From contig NZ_JAJFBP010000025.1 in the NCBI RefSeq assembly GCF_020697055.1, positions 1 through 64,000 of the forward strand: a stretch of 64,000 bases of DNA, read 5' to 3'. The DNA is from Panacagrimonas sp. (GTDB lineage: Bacteria; Pseudomonadota; Gammaproteobacteria; Nevskiales; Nevskiaceae). The notes beneath the pieces were generated by a model. That model was not told the DNA's origin. It made no database searches and saw only the letters and a program-made list of their open reading frames with translations. Of the stretch, positions 19,715-28,593 are shown piece after piece; position 1 is the stretch's first letter, and every line of letters begins with the position of its first letter. Both the position numbers and the translations under genes were made by a program.

Positions 19715-20015
19715 CGCCACTCCTCCAGCTTCGTCTGCCCAGGCTTTGTTGTTTATGTGTCGATCGCCTGCCCGCTCGCCACTGTAATGAGGGCAGGTGA
19801 GTCGAGGCTTGATGTCGACGTGCACACGGTAAGGGGCCCGCCGCGTTCCAAGCCTCACCCGAAATGACTAGCGTGGATCGGCTCATCGGACCGGACGACG
19901 CCAATGGCGCGCCGAGCGCCTATGAATGGGCCCTCGAAAACCCATCGGGCAAGGTATGCGCACCGCAGCACCCGCATCGAACGGACACCATCGCGCCGTG
20001 GACGCAGGAGAACCC
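19715..20015. other. Divergent intergenic region between DUF1302 and WS/DGAT genes
   Basis: This 301-base stretch separates two divergent genes and so should hold both promoters. I see a short inverted repeat, CCTGCCC at 19767-19773 with GGGCAGG at 19791-19797, but no confident promoter hexamers or operator. Nothing coding is convincing. Confidence 0.4.
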
Positions 20016-21434
20016 ATGAATCGACTCGGCCCGATCGACGCCGCCTTCATCTCGCTCGAAACGACGCGAACGCCGATGAACATCGGCGCGTTGCTCACGT
20101 TCAAGCTGCCGCCGCGCGCGCCCCGCGATTACCTGCGCACGCTGTTCACGACGTTGCGTGAACAGGCCGTCACCACCCCGCCCTTCAACTACAGGCTGGC
20201 GCACAAGCGCCTGCCGCGGCTGGCCCCGGCCTGGGAGACGGTCGACAAACTCGACATCGACTATCACCTGCGTCACTCGTCGCTGCCCTGGCCCGGAGGC
20301 GAGCGCGAACTGGGCGTGCTCGTGGCACGCCTGCATTCGAACGCGATCGACCTCGCTCGTCCGCCCTGGGAGATGCACCTCATCGAGGGACTCGAGCGCA
20401 AGCGCTTCGCGATCTACTTCAAGGCGCATCACGCGGCCTGGGACGGCATCGGCGCGCTCGGGATGGTGAAGACCTGGCTGTCGACCAGTCCCGATACGCG
20501 CAACGCGATCGCACCCTGGGCCCTGTCGCCGTCGCGCGCCGAGACCCGGGGCAGGCACACCGCCCAGATGCGCAACGTGCTGCGACGGACGCTGGAGCTG
20601 GCGGGTGATCAGCTGCGCAGCGCCGGCGAGCTGGTGCGCACGCTGCGGCGCATGAGCGATCGCGCGGAAAACCCCGAAGGCGGGGCGTATTCGGCGCTGG
20701 AGACGCCGCGCACTCCGTTCAACGTGCCGATCACACCGCAACGCCGACTCGCGACGCAGCTCTACGAGCTGTCGCGATTCAAGTCGATCGGTGACGCCAC
20801 GGGTGCGACCATCAACGACATCTGCCTGGTGATCTGCGCCGCTGCCGTGCGCCGCTATCTGCGCGATCTGGGGCAACTCCCGGACAAGCCGCTGGTTGCT
20901 TCGATGCCGGTCGGCCTGTCGCGGCCCGACGGCAACGCGGGCAATGCGGTGGCGGGACTGGTCTGTCCGCTGCCGACGCTGCACGACGATCTGCTGCGCG
21001 GTCTCGGCGATGTCTGCGCGGTGACGCGACGCGGCAAGGAACACCTGCGCAGCATGTCGCCCTCGGCCCTGCAGCAGTTCACGCTGCTCGGCTTGTCGCC
21101 ATTGATCCTCGGACAGATGACGGGGCTCGCCGCCAAGGCGCCGCCCTTCTTCAACTTCGTGGTGTCGAACGTGGTGGCGTCCAAGCATCGCCTCTACTTC
21201 AACGGCGCGGAGCTCGAAGCGATGTATCCGATCTCGGTGCTGTTCGACGGCTACGCGCTGAACGTGACGGTGGTCGGCTACGCCGATCGCCTCAGCATCG
21301 GCTTCACCGGATGCCGGGATGCGCTGCCTAGCCTGCAGCGACTGGCGGTCTACACCGGCGAGGCGCTCGCGCAGCTCGAGCGGGCCGCGCTGCCGCAAGC
21401 GAGCTATCGCGCCTCGAAGCGCACGCCGCGCTAG
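20016..21434 (+). CDS. Wax ester synthase/diacylglycerol acyltransferase (WS/DGAT)
   Basis: A 472-residue acyltransferase that would make wax esters or triacylglycerol from acyl-CoA and an alcohol or diacylglycerol. The catalytic HHxxxDG motif is present as HHAAWDG (H138, H139, D143). The N-terminal RLGPIDAAFISLET and the C-terminal NVPITPQRR and SMPVGLSR segments match the family. The start at 20016 is preferred because GCAGGAG lies six bases upstream. It indicates storage-lipid formation when carbon is in excess, matching the lipid-active enzymes elsewhere in the window. Confidence 0.92.
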   Translation: MNRLGPIDAAFISLETTRTPMNIGALLTFKLPPRAPRDYLRTLFTTLREQAVTTPPFNYRLAHKRLPRLAPAWETVDKLDIDYHLRHSSLPWPGGERELGVLVARLHSNAIDLARPPWEMHLIEGLERKRFAIYFKAHHAAWDGIGALGMVKTWLSTSPDTRNAIAPWALSPSRAETRGRHTAQMRNVLRRTLELAGDQLRSAGELVRTLRRMSDRAENPEGGAYSALETPRTPFNVPITPQRRLATQLYELSRFKSIGDATGATINDICLVICAAAVRRYLRDLGQLPDKPLVASMPVGLSRPDGNAGNAVAGLVCPLPTLHDDLLRGLGDVCAVTRRGKEHLRSMSPSALQQFTLLGLSPLILGQMTGLAAKAPPFFNFVVSNVVASKHRLYFNGAELEAMYPISVLFDGYALNVTVVGYADRLSIGFTGCRDALPSLQRLAVYTGEALAQLERAALPQASYRASKRTPR

Positions 21435-21452
21435 ACGATCCGCTGCAAAGAA

Positions 21453-21478
21453 AAAGGGGACTCCGAAGAGTCCCCTTT
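21453..21478 (-). terminator. Terminator hairpin of lipoprotein gene 1
   Basis: An 11-base-pair perfect stem (21453-21463 with 21468-21478) closes a CGAA tetraloop. On the minus strand it is followed by a T-rich run, so it should end transcription of the lipoprotein gene whose stop is at 21497. It may also stop the convergent WS/DGAT transcript. The stem-loop core GGGGACTCCGAAGAGTCCCC closely resembles the one at 24536-24561. Confidence 0.8.
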
Positions 21479-21496
21479 GAATGAAACGTCCTCGTG

Positions 21497-24379
21497 TTAC
21501 GGCGCTGGCGGCAGCGTCACGCTGCTGCATGCCTGGTAGACGTTCACCGTCTGCAGCAGGTTCTCCAGGATTCCCGCGGACAGGAGGCCCGAGACGAAGG
21601 TCACCCGCAGCTGGTTGTACGGCAGCGTCGCCGGGATCGCGACCAGGGCCGAGCCTGCACCTCCGGTGACGTCGTTGCCCAGCAGATCGACCCGCAGCGG
21701 AACCGTGGGGCCGGGGCCCGCCGATGTCTGCTGGACGACTCCGTTGAGCAGCGTCGAAACCTGGATCTGCGCGAGCACCTCGGCCTGCAGCAGCTCACCC
21801 ACCGGCCGTGCGATCAGGAAGCCAGCCACAGCCGGCACCGTCAACGAGGTCGGGCTGTTGACGGTGATCGACGCCTGGGCGTTAAGCAGACCCAGCGGAA
21901 CGTGCATGGTGCCGAAAGTGGTGCTCGCATCGTCGATCACATTGCCCGTGTTGCTGAAGTTGCACAGCAGACACAGGATCGGAGTGCTGAATGTCGTGAC
22001 CGTCGCACCCGATGCAGCCGTGATCGGCGTGGCGCAGAGGTTGCCCACCACGGTGATCGCCGCCGAAGCGCTACGCGGAGTTGCGGCCGGAACCACGCCG
22101 GTCTTCAGCGTCGCCGTGATGGTGGCCGTTCCCGCCGCCACGCCCGTCACGACACCGTTGGCATCGACCGTCGCCACTGCCGGATTGCTGCTGGTCCAAT
22201 CCAGATCCGCATCCGGAATCTGAGCCTCGGTGAGATCGCTGAAGTTGCCGTACACCGTGAGGCTGCTCGTGGCATCGACCGAGACCGTCGCCGTGTTCGG
22301 CGCCACGCGCGCGACACCGACCAGCGTCGCCGCCGGTTGCGGCGGCTCGGCCGTGCCGCAGGCGCGGAAGATCTGGACGTCGGCGAGCGCCGTGGCGGTA
22401 CCGGAGTTCAGCGTCAGGCGGATGGCGTCGTACTCCAGGCTGGTCTTGAAGCTCAGCAACGCCGTTTCGCTGCCACCGGTCAGCTGCAGTCCGAGCAGAT
22501 CCAGGCGCAGCGGCGTACCGCCATCCGTAGTGCTCTCCTGGACATTGCCGTTCAGCAGCGTGCTGACGATGACCTGAGACAGGACTTCCGCCGTCACCAG
22601 CGTGCCCGCGGGCTTGCCGATGATGAAGCCGGCATTGCTGCCCGCGGCGAACGGCACCGTGTACGGCCCCGGCACCGGCGGATCGGCGGTCGCGGTCACT
22701 CCGACCGAGGCGCCAAGCACACCCACCAGCGTGTTGGCCAGCGCGAAATCATCGGCGTCGTCGTTGATGACGTTGCTGGCGTTGGCGACCGTGCAGCCGA
22801 TGCACAACGGCGTGGCGAACTGGGTGATCGAGGCGTTCTCGCTAGCGAGCAGCGGCGTCGTGCACACCTGGTCTGTCACTGTCAGCGTCGTCTCTGCCGA
22901 ATCCGAGGGCAGGTCCACACGCGTGGCCCTCACCGTCGTCGTGCCTTCAGCGACACCCGTTGCGAAACCGCTCGCATTGATCGTCGCAATGGAAGGATTG
23001 GTCGTGATCCAGGTGATGTTGGCGTCATCGATCTGCACCTCGGTGCCATCGGAGAGTTCTCCGATCGCCACGAACTCGATGGAACGTCCCGGCGTCACGC
23101 GACCCTGGGGATCGCCCGCAGCGGTTTCGACACGGATCAGGTCGAGCAAGACCTCTTCCGTGACGGTCAGCGTCGCCGTCTGCGTGATGGTGTCGCCCAG
23201 CGCATTGACCATCGACGCGGTGATCGTGGTCGAACCGACAGCCACGCTGGTCGCGGTGGTCTGGTTCACGTCATTGCTCGGGGCCACGGTGGCGACGGCC
23301 GGAGTCGAAGAAGTCCAGTCGACGATGGCCGGGCTGGTCACTCCGTTCGAGAAGACCGCTGTCGCGGTGAAGGCCTGAGTCAGCCCCACCGGGATGGACG
23401 CACTGGCGGGCGTGATGATCAGCGAGGTCACGGCAGGTGCCACGACCGTGAACGTCGCGCTATCGGAAACGGTGCCCGAGGTTGCGGTGACCGAGGTCGT
23501 GCCGACCGATTGTCCCGTCGCGATGCCCGAGGTCGGGTCGATGGTCGCGATCGTGGGAATCGCAACCGACCAGACGACGTTCGTGGGCGTGCACGGCCCC
23601 GTCGTAGGCGAGAACGGCGCCGTGGTGCATTCACCCGTGACCGTGAACTGGAACGGACTGCCAACTGGCGAGGTCTTCGTATCCGGCACCACCGTCATCG
23701 TCACGAGAGCGGGCTGGAACGCACCGACAGTGACCAAAACGGTGTCCTGGATCGTGACCGGCGATGCGCTTCCCGCCGGGGTGTACGACGTGCTGCCGGT
23801 GACCGTCGTGGTGCCCTGGGCAACCGACTGCGCGGTCGTCGAGGTGGCCGGTCCAGCGCCGACCGTCGCCACCGTCGGGGCGGACGAGGTCCACGTCACC
23901 GATACCGGAGCCGTCGATCCATCCGAAAAGGTTCCGGTCGCCTGGAGGACCTGGCTGCTGCCCAGCGGTATGGTGGGGTTGTCCGGCGTGATCGCGATCG
24001 ACTCGAGTTCAGCCCCGGTGATCGTCAGCGTCACCGGATCGGACTCGAGGCCTTCGGCCCTGGCCGTGATCTGCGCGGTGCCCGCCTGGAGGCCGGTCGC
24101 GAGTCCGTCGCCATCGATGCTCGCGTTGGCGTTGCTGACGGTCCATTCCACGTTTCCGACCGGACGCTGTTCCGTCTCGGTGTCGGAACCCGGAGGAAGG
24201 GTCCACGTGCCCATGGCCGTGAACTGGACCGTTCGACCTGCCGCGACCGTCGCGGCCGTCGGCGCGATCTCGATTCCCTGAAGTTCGGGCGTGAAATCGG
24301 GGCTTTGAACTCCGCCATCTCCACAACCCACGGCAATCAGCCCACTCAGGCTGACAAGGACCGCTCGCAAAAGCCTCAT
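21497..24379 (-). CDS. Large Ig-like (BIG2) lipoprotein with two copies of a four-cysteine domain
   Basis: A 960-residue predicted lipoprotein. A lipobox AVGC near residue 19 is followed by GDGGVQSPDF. A run of bacterial Ig-like (Big_2) modules follows, recognised by repeated forms of VTWTSSxPxVATV and GTTTVTATxG. Two copies of an unassigned domain of about 170 residues lie at 506-674 and 782-951, each with a first Cys, a PxCxxC pair, an NxxNVI(N/D)D segment, AEVLxQ, VSTLLNG and a closing (F/Y)xAC. The region is likely exposed on the cell surface or in the periplasm. A close paralogue lies upstream at 24592-26145. Function is unknown; adhesion is a common role of Big_2 proteins but is not shown here. 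Confidence 0.8.
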   Translation of the reverse strand: MRLLRAVLVSLSGLIAVGCGDGGVQSPDFTPELQGIEIAPTAATVAAGRTVQFTAMGTWTLPPGSDTETEQRPVGNVEWTVSNANASIDGDGLATGLQAGTAQITARAEGLESDPVTLTITGAELESIAITPDNPTIPLGSSQVLQATGTFSDGSTAPVSVTWTSSAPTVATVGAGPATSTTAQSVAQGTTTVTGSTSYTPAGSASPVTIQDTVLVTVGAFQPALVTMTVVPDTKTSPVGSPFQFTVTGECTTAPFSPTTGPCTPTNVVWSVAIPTIATIDPTSGIATGQSVGTTSVTATSGTVSDSATFTVVAPAVTSLIITPASASIPVGLTQAFTATAVFSNGVTSPAIVDWTSSTPAVATVAPSNDVNQTTATSVAVGSTTITASMVNALGDTITQTATLTVTEEVLLDLIRVETAAGDPQGRVTPGRSIEFVAIGELSDGTEVQIDDANITWITTNPSIATINASGFATGVAEGTTTVRATRVDLPSDSAETTLTVTDQVCTTPLLASENASITQFATPLCIGCTVANASNVINDDADDFALANTLVGVLGASVGVTATADPPVPGPYTVPFAAGSNAGFIIGKPAGTLVTAEVLSQVIVSTLLNGNVQESTTDGGTPLRLDLLGLQLTGGSETALLSFKTSLEYDAIRLTLNSGTATALADVQIFRACGTAEPPQPAATLVGVARVAPNTATVSVDATSSLTVYGNFSDLTEAQIPDADLDWTSSNPAVATVDANGVVTGVAAGTATITATLKTGVVPAATPRSASAAITVVGNLCATPITAASGATVTTFSTPILCLLCNFSNTGNVIDDASTTFGTMHVPLGLLNAQASITVNSPTSLTVPAVAGFLIARPVGELLQAEVLAQIQVSTLLNGVVQQTSAGPGPTVPLRVDLLGNDVTGGAGSALVAIPATLPYNQLRVTFVSGLLSAGILENLLQTVNVYQACSSVTLPPAP

Positions 24380-24535
24380 TTCCCCTTCCCCCTTATCGAT
24401 AGATACCGTCTGCTCAAGCGCTCATAACCCACGCGCTTGCAGACCGTCAAATCATAAACGCACTACAACTCGAAGTGTTCCAACTTTTTTCTGAACGAAG
24501 AACGCCGAACGTCCACGGTTCGCCGGGATAAAAAA

Positions 24536-24561
24536 GGAAGGGGCTCCGAAGAGCCCCTTCC
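24536..24561 (-). terminator. Terminator hairpin of lipoprotein gene 2
   Basis: An 11-base-pair perfect stem (24536-24546 with 24551-24561) with a CGAA loop is followed on the minus strand by TTTTTT. It lies 31 bases downstream of the stop of the gene at 24592. The stem and loop resemble the terminator at 21453-21478. Confidence 0.85.
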
Positions 24562-24591
24562 CTCAATTTGCACTGCCCGTTCTGACGCGGC

Positions 24592-26145
24592 TTAAGGCGC
24601 CACGTCCGGGTTCGCCACGGCGCAGGCCTGGAACACGTTGATCGAAGGCAGCACGCTCGCCAGCCCCGCGTTGAAGGTCAACGCCAGGCCGTTGAAGGCG
24701 GTCGTGGGCTCGAAGCTGATCAGCGCCGCGTCCTGACCACCGATCGTCCCCAGCAGCGTGACGGTCGCCGGCAGGATCGGCAGCGGATCGGACGGCTGGG
24801 GCACCGCACCGCCGCTCTGGATCACCGCACCGCTGCCATTGATCGTGCTGACCGTCAGCGTCGACAGCACTTCGGCGCTGAGCAGCAATCCCGGCGGCTG
24901 GGCGATCACGAATCCGACCGGGCCCGACGGCGTGATCTCGTTCGTGTTCGGCGTGGAATTCACCGTCAGCGTCGCGGTGGCCGAGAGCAAACCCAGGACC
25001 GTGTTGATCGATGCGAACGTGTCGGCGTCATCGTCGACGGCATTGCCGGCATTGACGATCTGGCATCCGACGCACAGAACCGACGTCACGCCTCCGGCGA
25101 TCGCATCCGGCGCCACCAGAGGCTGCTGGCAACGCGCGTTGGCACTCGACAACACGGTCACGGTGGCCGATGCCGTGCTCGGCGATCCGCCGCCGGTGAG
25201 CGTGGCGGTGATGGTGGCCGCACCGGGCGCAACGCCGGTGACTTCGCCGGTCGCCGAATCGACGTCGACCAAGGCATCGCCCGGACCATCCGTAGCCCAG
25301 GTGACCAGCGTTCCGGCGTCCTCGGTGCTGCCATCGCTGTAGCTGACCTCGACGGTGCACTGCGACGTGAAGCCGATGCCGATGGTAGAAGGCGTGCATT
25401 CTGCCGACCCGTCGACGAGACCGACCACGGTGCGGTTGTCGATGGTGATATTTGCGGTGTCGGTCAGTTCCGGGATCCCGCCGGAAGCCGGGCGCGTCGC
25501 GGTCAGTACCGCGGCGTCACCGATCACGGCGCCGGGAGCTGCCGTTGCGGTGACGGTGCTGCTGTTCGTCGCGTTGGTGAGCGTGGCGACCGTCGGATCA
25601 TCGATCGTCCAGTTGACCAGCACCGGGCGACGCTCGTCATCCGAATAAACGCCGACCGCATTGAAGTCCTGCGAGGCACCGACGGGAATACTGGCCGAAG
25701 CTGGCTCGATTTCGATGCTTTCGATCACCGCCGCCGTCACGTTGAAGATGATGGCGTTGCTCTCGACCCCGCCGCGCTCGGCGGTGACGGTGACCTGGCC
25801 CGGACGCGAACCGCGGAATTCGCCTTCCTCGACCGTTCCGGCGTCCGAGGGGGTGATCGTGAAGTCGCCGCCGGAGATCGCCCGATCTTCGGTCTCATCG
25901 TCCGATCCGGGGGGCGCGGTGTAGCGACCGACCAAGTCCAGCGTTACGCGCCGACCGGCTGCCACCGTGTACTGAAGGGGTTCACCCTCATCCACGGCCA
26001 CCGGGGTCGCGTCGGTATCCGACGTGCTGAGCGTGAGGCCCAACAGCTCCGCCGTGAAGTCAGGGCTCTGTACGCCTCCGTCTCCGCATCCCGTAAGACT
26101 GGCCGCTCCAACGGCGAGCAGCACAAGCGTCTTCAGAATCTTCAT
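24592..26145 (-). CDS. Ig-like lipoprotein with one copy of the four-cysteine domain
   Basis: A 517-residue paralogue of the downstream lipoprotein. The lipobox LTGC is followed by GDGGVQSPDFTAELLG, nearly the same as in its neighbour. Ig-like modules span about 25-330, with acidic residues frequent (TAPPGSDDETEDR). The C-terminal four-cysteine domain is at about 339-508 (C339, C358, C361 and C508 by my count). Both genes are on the minus strand and about 212 bases apart, with a terminator between, so each is probably transcribed on its own. Confidence 0.8.
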   Translation of the reverse strand: MKILKTLVLLAVGAASLTGCGDGGVQSPDFTAELLGLTLSTSDTDATPVAVDEGEPLQYTVAAGRRVTLDLVGRYTAPPGSDDETEDRAISGGDFTITPSDAGTVEEGEFRGSRPGQVTVTAERGGVESNAIIFNVTAAVIESIEIEPASASIPVGASQDFNAVGVYSDDERRPVLVNWTIDDPTVATLTNATNSSTVTATAAPGAVIGDAAVLTATRPASGGIPELTDTANITIDNRTVVGLVDGSAECTPSTIGIGFTSQCTVEVSYSDGSTEDAGTLVTWATDGPGDALVDVDSATGEVTGVAPGAATITATLTGGGSPSTASATVTVLSSANARCQQPLVAPDAIAGGVTSVLCVGCQIVNAGNAVDDDADTFASINTVLGLLSATATLTVNSTPNTNEITPSGPVGFVIAQPPGLLLSAEVLSTLTVSTINGSGAVIQSGGAVPQPSDPLPILPATVTLLGTIGGQDAALISFEPTTAFNGLALTFNAGLASVLPSINVFQACAVANPDVAP

Positions 26146-26363
26146 TGACTCACCTCTCCCTTAATTCCAGACCGACGAACGTGACGGTTTACGTCCAACC
26201 TGCTCGCAATCATAATCGAACCGTTGAACGTGTTGCCCGGGGGAGAGCCCGCCATCACGTTCGGGCCACGCGCTGAACATGGGAGTGGTGGGATGTGTAC
26301 GTCAGCGCGGCCGGCCTTCGCCGTATCATCGCTATCAAACGATCTTCGTTGGGGAGCATAAGA

Positions 26364-27869
26364 ATGTTGAAGTCCTGGAGTTGGGTTGCCGGACTCGTGC
26401 TGGTCGCGGCTGCGGGAACTGCCGTGGCACAGAGCGAGGGGTCTGATACGCGCTGGTACATTTCTCCGAGCGTTGGCGGTGTGTTCGCCGACAGCGATGT
26501 CGGTCCCGCGGGCGTGATCTCGATCGGGCGAGGCATCAACAACTACTTCGGCATCGAGTTCGAGGCGGGCTACAGCGAACTCGACGTGAGCGGCTTGCCG
26601 AACTCGGTGGCGAAGTACGAGCGCATGGTCGCGGGATTCAATCTGCTCACGACGATGGGCAATCCGACCTGGACGGCTCGGCCGTTCCTGCTCGCGAACG
26701 CCAACTACCACAACATCGACTTCCTCAGCGAGAAGCTGAACGGCGCCGGTGTCGGTGTGGGTGGTGGTCTGTTCCTGGCCCTGTCCAAGCGTGTCGACCT
26801 GCGATTCGAAGGTCGATACAACCTCGACTTCATCAACGAGAAGGGCGTGGTTCCGGAAGACACCTTCTACATCTGGACCGGCACGGTGGGCGCCCGCGTG
26901 AAGTTCGGCGCGGATCCCGGTGACGACGATGGCGACGGCGTGCCCAACGCGAAAGACAAGTGCCCCGACACGCCCAAGGGCGTGCAGGTGTACTCGGACG
27001 GCTGCCCGATCGATCTCGATCAGGACGGTGTGCCCGACTATCTCGACAAGTGTCCCAACACGCCGCCGGGCTCGCCCGTCGACGCAAACGGCTGCCCGTT
27101 CGATTCGGACGGCGATGGCGTGCCCGATCACCTCGACCAGTGCCCCGGCACGCCGGCGGGCGTGAAGGTCGATGCGCGAGGCTGCCCGCTGGACAGCGAT
27201 GGTGACGGCATCCCCGACTACCTCGACAAGTGTCCCGACACGCGTGCCGGTTCGGCGGTGAATGCACAGGGTTGCGACATCAGCGACAAGGATGGCGACG
27301 GTATTCCGGATCATCTCGACAAGTGCCCGGATTCGGATCCGAACATCAAGGTCGGTCCGGATGGCTGCCCGCTCGACAGCGATGGCGACGGCATCCCCGA
27401 TCACCTCGACGAGTGCCCCAACACGCCGCCGGGCCTGAAGGTCCTGCCCAATGGCTGCGCGCTGGTCGGTGACTGCCGCAAGCCGCGTCCGGGCGAAGCG
27501 GTCGATGCTCGAGGCTGTGCCTTGGATCAGCGCTTCATCCTGCGCGGCGTGAAGTTCGAGTTCGACTCGGATCGGCTGACCAAGCCGGCCGAGCTGATCC
27601 TCAACGACGTGGCTGAAACGCTGGCGGCGTACCCGGATGTCACCGTCGAGGTGCAGGGTCACACCGACAGCCTCGGCACCGACGCCTACAACCTGGGTCT
27701 GTCCGAGCGCCGCGCCAATTCGGTCAAGCGCTACCTGGGTGGCCGCGGTGTCAACGGCAACCGCCTGCGCCCGGTGGGTTACGGCGAGGCTCAGCCGATC
27801 GCTGACAACGCCACGGCGGAAGGCCAGGAAGAAAACCGTCGCGTGGAGTTCCGCGTCATCGAGCGCTGA
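26364..27869 (+). CDS. OmpA-family protein with TSP3-like repeats (paralogue 1)
   Basis: A 501-residue outer-membrane protein. A signal peptide (VAGLVLVAAAGTAVAQ) is followed by an eight-stranded barrel-like domain (about 27-180), six full and one degenerate calcium-binding TSP3-like repeats of about 30 residues (DSDGDGVPDxLDxCPxTP), and a C-terminal OmpA peptidoglycan-binding domain (about 392-501, VEVQGHTDSLGTDAYNLGLS). It would link the outer membrane to the cell wall. The start is fixed by GGGGAG six bases upstream of 26364. A rho-independent terminator follows. The 3' half is almost identical in DNA to the OmpA gene at 43658. Confidence 0.93.
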   Translation: MLKSWSWVAGLVLVAAAGTAVAQSEGSDTRWYISPSVGGVFADSDVGPAGVISIGRGINNYFGIEFEAGYSELDVSGLPNSVAKYERMVAGFNLLTTMGNPTWTARPFLLANANYHNIDFLSEKLNGAGVGVGGGLFLALSKRVDLRFEGRYNLDFINEKGVVPEDTFYIWTGTVGARVKFGADPGDDDGDGVPNAKDKCPDTPKGVQVYSDGCPIDLDQDGVPDYLDKCPNTPPGSPVDANGCPFDSDGDGVPDHLDQCPGTPAGVKVDARGCPLDSDGDGIPDYLDKCPDTRAGSAVNAQGCDISDKDGDGIPDHLDKCPDSDPNIKVGPDGCPLDSDGDGIPDHLDECPNTPPGLKVLPNGCALVGDCRKPRPGEAVDARGCALDQRFILRGVKFEFDSDRLTKPAELILNDVAETLAAYPDVTVEVQGHTDSLGTDAYNLGLSERRANSVKRYLGGRGVNGNRLRPVGYGEAQPIADNATAEGQEENRRVEFRVIER

Positions 27870-27897
27870 GCGACCGACGGCTTCAGTCGTCAATCGA

Positions 27898-27931
27898 GGC
27901 CCGGCAGATCATCTGCCGGGCCTTTTCTTTT
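27898..27931 (+). terminator. Terminator of OmpA paralogue 1
   Basis: An 11-base-pair GC-rich stem (27898-27908 with 27912-27922) with a TCA loop is followed by TTTTCTTTT. It begins 29 bases after the OmpA stop. Confidence 0.92.
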
Positions 27932-28593
27932 GCCGCTCACTTTTCCCTAACCTGCGGACCAATCCTCGACGCTGCCGCAAAGGGCGCACCGATGCAAAAC
28001 GGCGTTGGCCGCGCGGCCATTCAGAATGACGGCGATTAAAGGGTCATGTCGGTATGATTATTCGAATAATTATCACATACCGAAAATCCTCGAAAAAACC
28101 TCGTAATTGCGCTCCATCAATCTGTTTGGTAGTGGCTTTTTGCTGATTACAGCGAGCAGTCCGGCCGCCCCCTCCGGCGCGCCGTCTGTCGGCCCCGCTG
28201 GTTGACCCCTGCGCCGGGCCCGCGGCCTACGCGAAACGAAAGACGCTTCGAGTCCCGACACTTAGCGAATCCATCCACAGGAGAGGCACAAGATGTGCCC
28301 TCTTGAATCACAGCGTTGAACACAGAATGTTGGGGTTGACCCTGTCGAAAACCACTAGATATTGTTGCGCGACGGTGTCACGACGAATTCGGCGCGGCTC
28401 GACAAAGCCAAACGACCGGGCTCGCCGACATCGCTTCTAAATCACGATCCGATCTCCCAGATCCATCGCTGCAAACGCCTCCGGCGGCATGCGCGATGCT
28501 CGAGGTATCGGCATCGCGACGGCGGTCCGGTTCGATCAGTCATCGATTGTCCTCGGTCGGCGCATCCACATATCTCAGAGGGGTCAAAAAAAC
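27932..28593. other. Long intergenic region upstream of nrdA
   Basis: This stretch holds no convincing gene. It contains an AT-rich palindrome (28057-28070) flanked by CGGTATG and CATACCG, two candidate NrdR boxes with promoter-like hexamers (around 28321-28368), and an 8-base-pair hairpin (28492-28499 with 28511-28518) in the presumed nrdA leader. A 62-codon minus-strand reading frame at 28073-28261 has no features of a real gene. Confidence 0.6.
28321..28368 (+). promoter_or_regulatory. Candidate NrdR-box pair and promoter of nrdA
   Basis: CTAGATATTGT at 28355-28365 matches the core of the NrdR box consensus CwAtATaTwGt at 10 of 11 positions. A weaker copy, CAGAATGTTGG at 28323-28333 (7 of 11), lies 32 bases upstream, which is about three helical turns and the usual spacing of NrdR-box pairs. 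A TTGACC hexamer (28336-28341) and GATATT (28358-28363), 16 bases apart, could be the -35 and -10 elements and overlap the second box. This fits repression of ribonucleotide reductase by NrdR. The consensus is recalled from the literature and not computed here. Confidence 0.55.

Noticed and set aside
21494..24427. A 977-codon plus-strand reading frame
   Set aside because: It mirrors the Ig-like lipoprotein gene; the minus-strand product has a lipobox and Ig-like motifs, and this one has none.
26142..27893. A 583-codon minus-strand reading frame
   Set aside because: It is antisense to the OmpA-TSP3 gene; repeats in it only reflect the TSP3 repeat DNA.
28073..28261. A 62-codon minus-strand reading frame upstream of nrdA
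   Set aside because: It has no ribosome site, low complexity and no known motif.
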